From NCBI GenBank assembly GCA_964464175.1, contig CAYXFD010000008.1, forward strand, positions 40,242 to 104,241: a stretch of 64,000 nt of DNA, in the 5' to 3' direction. This DNA comes from CAYXFD01 sp964464175 (GTDB lineage: Bacteria > Cloacimonadota > Cloacimonadia > Cloacimonadales > JAJBBL01). Shown in pieces: positions 53,799 through 61,700 of this stretch. Made by a program: the position numbers and the translations under genes. Positions within the stretch are counted from its first letter, which is position 1. Each line of letters begins with the position of its first letter. The notes beneath the pieces were generated by a model. It was not told the DNA's origin. It worked only from the letters and a program-made list of their open reading frames with translations, and ran no database searches.

Positions 53799-55547
53799 AT
53801 GAAGAGATATTTGATTGTTGGTGGAGTCGCAGGAGGAGCTTCTACTGCTGCCAGATTACGGCGAAATGATGAGGAAGCACAAATCATCATCTTTGAACGC
53901 GGGGAGTACATTTCCTATGCAAATTGCGGATTACCCTATTATATAGGTGGTGTTATTGAAGAGCGGGATAAACTGTTTGTTTCTTCGGCCGAGTTTTTTG
54001 CCAAGCGTTTCAGGATAGAGGTCAGAATCCGGAGTGAAGTTCTGGAGTTAGATAAGAAGAATAAAAAGATCACAATTTCAGACAAAGAGAAGGGAGAGGT
54101 TTATGATGAAACTTACGACAAACTCATTCTTTCTCCCGGAGCTAAACCTGTTCCACTCTCAATCCAGGGGAGTGATCAATCCGGTGTTTTCAGCCTCCGC
54201 ACGGTTGAAGATACCGATATAATAAAAAAATTCATTGAGAAAGAGCGTCCTCAAAGAGGAATAGTTATCGGAGCAGGTTATATTGGTGTTGAGATGACCG
54301 AGAATTTGCAGGGGATTTGCAGGGTAGTTTCTCTTATTGAAATGAGTGACCGGATACTCCCCTTCTTTGATTTTGAAATCTCTTCAGCTTTAAGCAGACA
54401 TATAAAAGCAAAAGGAGTAAATATTTACCTCAGGGAAAAGGTTATTGCTCTGGAAAAAAACTCTGAGGGAATCAGGGTGGTTTTAGCGAGCGGCAGGGTG
54501 TTAGAAGGAGATATAGTAATTTGTGCTGCCGGTGTTAAGCCTGATACTGAATGGCTGCAAGAGAGCGGGTTAGAGTTGAGCAGCAATGGAAGCATATTAG
54601 TTAATGAGTTTCTTCAGACCAATGATGAAGCTATCTATGCCGTCGGAGATGCTATTCAGGCTACTCACGGGATATTACAGCAGAAATTCAACGCCTATTT
54701 AGCAGGTCCGGCAAGCAAACAGGGCCGGATAGCAGCAGATAACATCAGTTATGGTAATAAAAAGAAGTGCCAGGCATTATTCGGCACTTCAATACTGAAA
54801 GTTTTTGATTTAACAGCGGGTTTTACCGGAGTATCGGAGCAGCAATTGAGAAATATTGACCGGACTGTTTTATCGGTGATGATCCATAGTGCCGATCATG
54901 CAGGATATTATCCCAATGCCTTACCAATATCCCTCAAACTTCTTTTTACTCCTGAAAAAGGGAGTATTCTGGGAGCACAGATAATTGGATACCAGGGAGT
55001 GGATAAAAGGATAGATATTGTATCTGCCTTTATGCAAAAAGGGGGCACTATTCAGGATTTGATTTTTTTTGAGCACTCTTATGCCCCGCCTTTTTCATCT
55101 GCCAGAGATCCTTTAACTCTTGCCGGTCAAGTTGCGGAGAATGTGTTGAACAAGAGGTTCAATATCATCAGCTGGGAAGATTTGAAGTCGGAAAAGTATA
55201 GAGATGTCCTGTTAGTTGATGTGCGGACAGAGGAGGAATATCAATGTTGCACAATACCCAACAGTATCAATATTCCTTTAGACGAACTGCGGAGGAGAAT
55301 TGAAGAATTACCGAGAGACAGGAACATTGTTCTTTTTTGCCGGGTAGGATTAAGGGCTTATCTTGCCTGCCGGATTCTTATGCAGAAAGGCTACACCAAG
55401 GTTTTTAACCTTTCGGGAGGCTACAAAACATATCAATTTGTTTATTGCCGTAACAGAAGGGTAGATATCTATGCCGGAGAGAAAATCCATTCTGATGACC
55501 AGCTATACGAGGATTGCAAGAATATGTCATGTCCTTATACTTATTGA
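53799..55547 (+). CDS. CoA-disulfide reductase-type FAD oxidoreductase with rhodanese domain
   Basis: A 582-residue flavoprotein. Residues 1-~460 form the CoADR fold: FAD-binding GGVAGGASTAARLRR, the redox Cys43 in YANCGLPYYIGG, NAD-binding IGAGYIGVEMTENL and the second FAD motif AIYAVGDAIQ. Residues ~465-560 are a rhodanese domain with the active Cys in LFCRVGLRAY near 514. This combination reduces CoA disulfides or persulfides (Npsr-like). A short Cys-containing tail (NMSCPYTY) ends it. It lies 17 bases before the nitroreductase fusion. Confidence 0.88.
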   Translation: MKRYLIVGGVAGGASTAARLRRNDEEAQIIIFERGEYISYANCGLPYYIGGVIEERDKLFVSSAEFFAKRFRIEVRIRSEVLELDKKNKKITISDKEKGEVYDETYDKLILSPGAKPVPLSIQGSDQSGVFSLRTVEDTDIIKKFIEKERPQRGIVIGAGYIGVEMTENLQGICRVVSLIEMSDRILPFFDFEISSALSRHIKAKGVNIYLREKVIALEKNSEGIRVVLASGRVLEGDIVICAAGVKPDTEWLQESGLELSSNGSILVNEFLQTNDEAIYAVGDAIQATHGILQQKFNAYLAGPASKQGRIAADNISYGNKKKCQALFGTSILKVFDLTAGFTGVSEQQLRNIDRTVLSVMIHSADHAGYYPNALPISLKLLFTPEKGSILGAQIIGYQGVDKRIDIVSAFMQKGGTIQDLIFFEHSYAPPFSSARDPLTLAGQVAENVLNKRFNIISWEDLKSEKYRDVLLVDVRTEEEYQCCTIPNSINIPLDELRRRIEELPRDRNIVLFCRVGLRAYLACRILMQKGYTKVFNLSGGYKTYQFVYCRNRRVDIYAGEKIHSDDQLYEDCKNMSCPYTY

Positions 55548-55564
55548 TAAGAAGGAGGAAAGCC

Positions 55565-56446
55565 ATGTCAGGAATTGTCTTTTACAAAACCGAGAAATTG
55601 CAGGAGATCGTACATTTTTACACAAACAGAATCGGATCTGAGGTTTGGCTTGATCAAGGAAAGTGTGTGATATTGAAACACGGCAATATGTTGTTTGGTT
55701 TCTGTGAAGGTGAAAAAGCGGATATCGATGGTATTCTAACCTTTTTCTATCGAACAACGACTGAGGTTGATGCCATCTATCGGAGGATAGAGAAAGATGC
55801 CGAACATTCTCCCCGAAAGAATGAGCGATTTCATATTTATCACTTTTTCGGGCTTGATCCGGAAGGGAGGAAGATTGAGTTTCAAACATTTCTCCACCGT
55901 CTGAAAGAATACTGGAGTGGAGAGCAGCTTCTTCTCTACAGGCGTAGTATCAGAGAGTTTGTTGCTGAAGATATCAGCGAGGAACTGTTATTGAAAGTAT
56001 TTGAAGTATGTCGTTTTGCTCCTACTTCAAGGAATTCTCAATCCTACTATTATGTTGTAACCAAAGATCTAAAAAAGAAAGCAATATTAGCAGATATCCG
56101 TCAGCAGGCAAGTAAACCACTCGCTGCAGCACCATATGTTGTAGCGGTTTGCGTAGATTCTCAGAAAACGAAAAGAGCTGAACAGGATTGCTGTATTGCC
56201 GGTTACCATCTGCTATTAGCAGCTGCTCAATTCGGATTAGGAACTTGCTGGATAACCGATATGAACAGAGAAGAAGTAAAAAGAATACTGGAGATACCCG
56301 TTGCAGATCATATAGCTTGTCTTACGCCGCTTGGTTATCCTGCCTATGATTCTCTCGACAGTTCGGAAGAAGAATTGAGACAGGTTTCCAGGGCAATGAT
56401 GTTGCCTCCAAGGAGGAAGGTTAAAGAGATATTCAGATTTGTCTGA
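55565..56446 (+). CDS. Fusion of a VOC (glyoxalase-like) domain and a nitroreductase domain
   Basis: A 293-residue two-domain protein. Residues ~1-115 look like a VOC fold: FYKTEKLQEIVHFYTNRIG, LFGFCEGEK and the end FGLDPEGRKIEFQTFLH. Residues ~125-293 are a nitroreductase-family FMN fold: RRSIREFVAEDISEELL, RFAPTSRNSQSYYYVV, YHLLLAAAQFGLGTCWI and PLGYPA. The start at 55565 (MSGIVFYK) follows AGGAGG. The more upstream in-frame ATG at 55514 overlaps the previous gene. The fusion is unusual to me and the substrate is unknown. Pairing with the CoADR-type protein suggests a redox or detoxification unit. Confidence 0.82.
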   Translation: MSGIVFYKTEKLQEIVHFYTNRIGSEVWLDQGKCVILKHGNMLFGFCEGEKADIDGILTFFYRTTTEVDAIYRRIEKDAEHSPRKNERFHIYHFFGLDPEGRKIEFQTFLHRLKEYWSGEQLLLYRRSIREFVAEDISEELLLKVFEVCRFAPTSRNSQSYYYVVTKDLKKKAILADIRQQASKPLAAAPYVVAVCVDSQKTKRAEQDCCIAGYHLLLAAAQFGLGTCWITDMNREEVKRILEIPVADHIACLTPLGYPAYDSLDSSEEELRQVSRAMMLPPRRKVKEIFRFV

Positions 56447-56497
56447 TCTTCTTCCCGAACGATTATCAGGTGATGAGTTAAGAGTTAAGATCAGGTT

Positions 56498-57310
56498 TTA
56501 AAAAAAATCATAAGTATAACGGTTTTCCAGGAGGGTATTACCCTCTTCATTCTCCCATGTTTCCCGCAGGATCATATCTGTTGAATCATACTCATAACTA
56601 AGAGTATGGACAAATTCATCATTCCGGTATTCAGTCTCTTCTATGAGTTTATTATCTTCATAGCGATAAAGTTTAGTAGTGGTTGAGTTATCGCGCAGAT
56701 TAAATCTCTGTTCTTTTTTCAGATTCCCTTCTTCATCATAATAATACTGATGCCGGTTTGTTACCCGGTCTCTTCTGTCTTTCTGTACCAAATCCTTTAG
56801 CAGATCATCTTCGTAAGTATAGATATTGGTACCTTGCAATTGATCAAACCGGTTGTAGGTTTCCGACTTTATTTTTTTGTTGTCTTGATACGTGTATTCT
56901 GCTCGGGAGATGATATCATCAAACGGTGTCTTCCATTCTTCTTCAAAGAGGTTTCCTCTGTTATCATAGTGATAATAGTATCTGCTTTTTAAGATATCTC
57001 TTCCTTTATACCAGACAGTTCCGGTGTGAGAAGCGGTTTTCTCATCATATTCGAGAACTCTCCGGTTAACAACGACTCCGTTAGGATTCAGCCAAAGTTC
57101 GTCAACCAGTCTTCCCTCTTTGTCGTAGTGTTGAATTTGATTAATGACATCAGCATGCCACTTAGTTTGAGTCTTGATACCGAGTTCTTTTCTTCTGAGA
57201 TTCTCTTCTTTTTCGGGAGATATAGCTGTTTCTCTTGTCCCGCACGAGACTAAAAAGAGCATGATAATGGCTGCACATAACATTTTTAAATGACTACACA
57301 TTTTCTTCAT
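56498..57310 (-). CDS. Lipoprotein with RHS/YD-like strand repeats
   Basis: A 270-residue lipoprotein. The signal CAAIIMLFLVSCGT has a Cys lipobox. The body carries repeated Y-x-Y-D/E-x-x-G/N units about 20-25 residues apart (YYYHYDNRGNLFEEE, YTYQDNKKIKSE, YYYDEEGNLKKEQ, YRYEDNKLIEETE), like MORN/YD-type beta-hairpin repeats, ending YTYDFF. No catalytic motif is seen. An envelope location is likely and the function unknown. Confidence 0.75.
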   Translation of the reverse strand: MKKMCSHLKMLCAAIIMLFLVSCGTRETAISPEKEENLRRKELGIKTQTKWHADVINQIQHYDKEGRLVDELWLNPNGVVVNRRVLEYDEKTASHTGTVWYKGRDILKSRYYYHYDNRGNLFEEEWKTPFDDIISRAEYTYQDNKKIKSETYNRFDQLQGTNIYTYEDDLLKDLVQKDRRDRVTNRHQYYYDEEGNLKKEQRFNLRDNSTTTKLYRYEDNKLIEETEYRNDEFVHTLSYEYDSTDMILRETWENEEGNTLLENRYTYDFF

Positions 57311-57375
57311 AATAAACTCAGAGACAATCTGTTCCCCTTTTCATTTTTATTCCGTCTTTATAGAGGTAAACCTTT

Positions 57376-58164
57376 TCATTCTGATGATGTTTCGTAATTG
57401 TCGAGATAATTGTCGATAAAGTGACGGAGAGAAGCAAATTGATAATGCATTCTTGTCTCCGGATCAAAGCTCTCACTGCTGCAATCATGCAATTCAAGAT
57501 GCAGATGTGAAGGTTTACCGCTATTTCTGATATTTCCGGTATAGCCAGTTAATCCGACAACCGTATCCCCGGTTACCAGTTCGCCGATTTCCACATAAAC
57601 TTCATTAAGGTGGGCATAAAGGCTTTCTATCCCTTCAGGATAGAGAATGCGGACAATTTTTCCATACTCGACAGCAACAGAATCAACCCTTGTGTTACCG
57701 ACTAATCCCGTTGTATAGATAACATGATCAGGATCATGGCTGACAGCGGTAACGAGACCGATGGGGAACAGAGGATAGACGGGGGTATCTTCAGGTACAT
57801 AAAGATCTATTCCTTCATGGATACGTCTAAAATTACCGGTTCTTCTTCCGCTGCCGTAAAGGTCGGTATTTCTGTATTTGAGATATTTTTCCTTCAGTTC
57901 CTTAAGGTCATAACCATCAAGAAAAGGTGAGTGATGGAGGAAAGAGTGATCAATAAACTCCGGAGTTACAGCGGTTAAAGGAGTGCTATGGTTTAGGGCA
58001 TTTTTTAAACTAATAGTCCCTTCTATCCAGTCGAAAATGGTAATGGCTTCCAATCGTTCAGTTAGAGCATTGATTTTGGCTGTCTGCAAAAAGATGATCG
58101 TAAGCAGGAGAACGAAGATGGAGATGTTAAGGATAAGCATTATTTTACTGGTATTATTTTTCAT
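57376..58164 (-). CDS. M23-family metallopeptidase (peptidoglycan hydrolase-like)
   Basis: A 262-residue membrane-anchored or exported protein. An N-terminal segment IMLILNISIFVLLLTIIFLQ is followed by a coiled stretch and then an M23 domain with intact zinc ligands: HEGIDLY (HxxxD) and SHLHLELHD (HxH), plus the GLTGYTGNIRN turn. M23 enzymes cut peptidoglycan cross-bridges in cell division or morphogenesis. The start at 58164 has AAGGAAC upstream. A TTG at 58182 would add 6 residues. Confidence 0.87.
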   Translation of the reverse strand: MKNNTSKIMLILNISIFVLLLTIIFLQTAKINALTERLEAITIFDWIEGTISLKNALNHSTPLTAVTPEFIDHSFLHHSPFLDGYDLKELKEKYLKYRNTDLYGSGRRTGNFRRIHEGIDLYVPEDTPVYPLFPIGLVTAVSHDPDHVIYTTGLVGNTRVDSVAVEYGKIVRILYPEGIESLYAHLNEVYVEIGELVTGDTVVGLTGYTGNIRNSGKPSHLHLELHDCSSESFDPETRMHYQFASLRHFIDNYLDNYETSSE

Positions 58165-58182
58165 GATAAACCGTTCCTTCAA

Positions 58183-58640
58183 TTTTCTCTGTTAGAGAAT
58201 TAACAGGTCATTCTTACGTCAACCATAAAGTAAAGAAGTAGTATATTTCAGAGCATTATTCGTAGTCAATTTAGCTCTGTGAGATAGTAAAAAGAAACGC
58301 CCATGATAGAGGGTTTTGACACACAAGAGAATGATTATAATTCATTACATTCTTTCTTTTGGACTGCCAAAAGAAAGAATCAAAGAAAAGCTCTCCGGCC
58401 GCAACAAAACAGCTAAAAATCTTCTCGTAGCTGCTTTTTTCGACAAACTCCTCACTTCGTTCGTCAACCGAGGTGCTCTTTTCTTTGTGGCTGCGACCGA
58501 GCTCGGCGAAGCCAAACAGTGTCTTCGAAGCAGCTTCTCGTACGGTTTTATTAACGCTGTTTTTTGCAACGGCGGATATAAAAAACGGGTTATCCGATTT
58601 TATCGGTGAGTAATTTACCTCATGTCGAGATTATAATCAC
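58183..58640. other. Non-coding stretch carrying a hairpin repeat element
   Basis: No credible gene. Positions 58349-58362 and 58367-58380 are 14-bp perfect arms (ATTCTTTCTTTTGG / CCAAAAGAAAGAAT) with loop ACTG. About 190 bases of GC-mixed sequence follow, containing CCTC...GAGG and CTCGGCGAAGCC patterns. I recall a similar widespread intergenic repeat motif from other bacterial genomes but cannot verify it. Short open frames on both strands (for example 58316-58609) have odd composition and no ribosome site. Confidence 0.5.
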
Positions 58641-58644
58641 AAGA

Positions 58645-58670
58645 AAGGCACGGTTTTAGAACCGTGCCTT
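58645..58670 (-). terminator. Terminator of the giant repeat-protein gene
   Basis: AAGGCACGGTT (58645-58655) and AACCGTGCCTT (58660-58670) form an 11-bp perfect stem with loop TTAG. On the minus strand TTTCTTG follows. It lies about 80 bases downstream of the gene's stop codon. Confidence 0.8.
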
Positions 58671-58748
58671 AATGGATCGTCTTTGATTAGATATCTCTTG
58701 ATATCAAATTACAGACTATTGATTATTCGGTAGTCTCTGGACTATTAC

Positions 58749-61700
58749 CTATTTAATCATAAGCATCTTACTGGTTATCATCTCTTTACCGGCAGTCATT
58801 CTGTAGAGATAAATTCCCGAAGAGGTTCGATTATTGTTATCATCAGTTCCGTTCCAAGTAACAGAATGGTTACCGGCAGCAGTAAATTCATTTACCAGTG
58901 TTTTCACCAACTGGCCTTTGATATTGAATACTTCGACTTTAACAAATGTATCTTTACCAATTGAATAGCGGATTCTTGTCTCCGGATTGAACGGATTCGG
59001 ATAATTAGTTAAAGCGATAACTGGTACCGGGGTACTCAAATTTTCCTCAGATTCGAGATTAGTAGAACTAATGTTGAGCTGCAGATATATATGAAGATCC
59101 TGATTATCTCTGCTTCTTTCTGAGCCCCTTGTAGAAGAAGTAAGCTGGGGTACGAGAAGCTCATACAGGTCGATGATCATTTCATCTCTGGTCGGATCGA
59201 CTATCTCTCCTGTCAACTGATTCGTCAGGGAGAATTGATAACCATCGGGTACATTGATCATCTCATCCAAAACTATAGTAACAAGATAATCATCAATTTC
59301 AACTCCCTGCTTTAATCCAGAAACATCCAGCAGAATGTCCCAACTCCAGTTATCATTAGCCAAAGATCTGGTGTCTCTTGTATATAGGCCGGGAGCATCA
59401 TTCCAATCCCGGTTATCGATACCGAAGATCAAACTGTTGGTCATAACGAAAGGAGCCCGGGGCAATTTGGGTACATCATATCCGTCCAAGTCTTCTGAGG
59501 CATTAGCCCTGGCACTAACGACCGTTACATCTGTGTTGCTTTGATGATTAGCGCTTAAGGTAATGAGCCATTCGGTGTTATTATCTGAAGTATCCGAGTT
59601 ATCATGGCTTCTTCTCTTCATACTGTTTCTGGTAACAGAGTTGTTTATCATAGCAGAGTTGTCTCGATCGAAAGAATCAGGATAACTAAATCTGATCTCA
59701 CTATCCGGCTGGTTAGATTTGACAAAAAATCCTTCCCAGGGAGCAATTTGTGCATCTCCCTCTATCGGTAGATATTGATAGCCATTATAAACCGGATTGT
59801 AACGGTGAACATAGACAAAAGAGGCTTCACCATCATTTTCCCAGTCAATACCATTTCCCCAGGAGATAGGCTTGTCATAAGGATTGGCTAACAGATACCA
59901 TCCGTTACTTGTGTTACCCTGACCTGGCAAACTGATCAGATAATCGTCCGTATCAATTAGTCCATAAACTTCGACAGTAGTAGGATCACCGTAATTTCTT
60001 ACCCAATAACCCATCATCGGGAAAATATTTGAGGGGGCATGATAAGCGCCGTCAAAATTCAAGGCATAGTTACCTTGATCATTGATTGTAGCATCCGGTA
60101 TCTGATTCATTTGGACAATCGAGGTATAGTAAGGATGAACAAAGAAGGGATCAAGATAATCTGAGAAAATCTCATGTGGAGTTGCCGGAGTATTGTCACC
60201 GTAGATCAAAGCCGGTATGCCGATCAGATTCCAACCGTTTCTCAGAGGGAAAGAATGGTAGGAGTTTGCTAAATGTTCGAATACAAATCCTAAAGCACCA
60301 ATGTTTATTCCCTTGATCGGACTACGATATCTCAGGTGAAAATCACCATTCCAGGGATCAACAAACTTCGGATCTACATTAAGATTATTTGAACCGGGGT
60401 AGGTATCATTATTCTGACGACCGGCAAAATAGGAGATAAGGCAGTTAGAAACGGTGATATTGTTTTCAAAATCGATATCTATAGGGTTGAGCAAGCCATC
60501 AATTTCACCGTTTTCTACCCAGATTATATTGTTAGAATACATTATACCGGAAGAATTTCTTGCATAAAGACCAGTCTCATATCCCCAGACGGTATTGTTT
60601 ATGATCGTGAGGTCATCAACCCCATTTAAGACTACGGCATTTCCGGAAACCCTGCTGCTTAAATGACCAATGATATAGATAATGATATTATCCAATAAGG
60701 TTACAGGGGCTTCGATCAAATGGATACCGACCGGCTCATCCGAGTGTAAGGGGCTTATTCTGTTCTTTATGACTAATTCCGAAAATGAAGTTGTCAAACG
60801 GGAAGGTTCTTCATCGTCAACAAGATATCTGATACCGACATGGTAGTTTTCGATTTGCAAACCGGAAAAATCAATATCACAGTAGTTATGGATCAGAACT
60901 GCTATATCTTGATTTGAGAAAACGTTTTCATTCTTGCTGATGAGAGAATTCGTTACAAATCCTTCTGCATCTTCTGCGACGATAGCCGGTATAGCATTGA
61001 TAATGGTACAGTTATCAATCATGATACCATAGCTGTTACCGGTAAACCGTAAACCATTCCAACTACCATGAGTACCGGCAGAGTTGAATAATACCCCCTG
61101 AGCTTCTAATCCACCCCAGACAGTCAAACTTGTACCGGGATAGAAAACAACCTCAACTCCTTCTTCAATGTAAAGAATAGCATCAGCATTGACCATAATC
61201 TGTTCAGTGATGTAGTAAGGAGAATTGTCAAGAGTCCAGTATAATTCGGTAATGTCACCACCCGGAACAACTGTCCCTTCGATGTCTTGCCAGAATAAAT
61301 AGGGATAGCCGTTATTTGCGTCAGCTTCACTTATCCAGAGATTAACGAAATCCCAATCAAGATAAGTATTAGCTGAGTGAGGATGAGTCATTTCATTGGT
61401 AGTTCGTCCTTCTCCCATAGCGCTAAGATCTATTTCTGATGTTTCGGTATTCCAGTAGTTGTTCGTGTCAGTGTATAAACCACCGATCGTTTTAACTCCA
61501 ACCAGTCCACCGGCTTGATCAATTCCCTGGACAAAGCCTATAGAATAGCAATGTATTACGGAACCTTGATGATTATTGCCGATTAAACCACCAACATATT
61601 GGTTGCCGGTAACTTCACATCTGCTGTAACTATTATCAATCACAGAAAGATTGTTCTCTCCGAGTAATCCGCCGACAAAATCATTCCCGGTTACAATACC

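Noticed and set aside
58316..58609. 97-codon plus-strand frame (and a 74-codon minus-strand frame at 58345-58569)
   Set aside because: Both lie in the hairpin element, have no ribosome site and have unusual composition. A repeat or RNA is more likely than protein.
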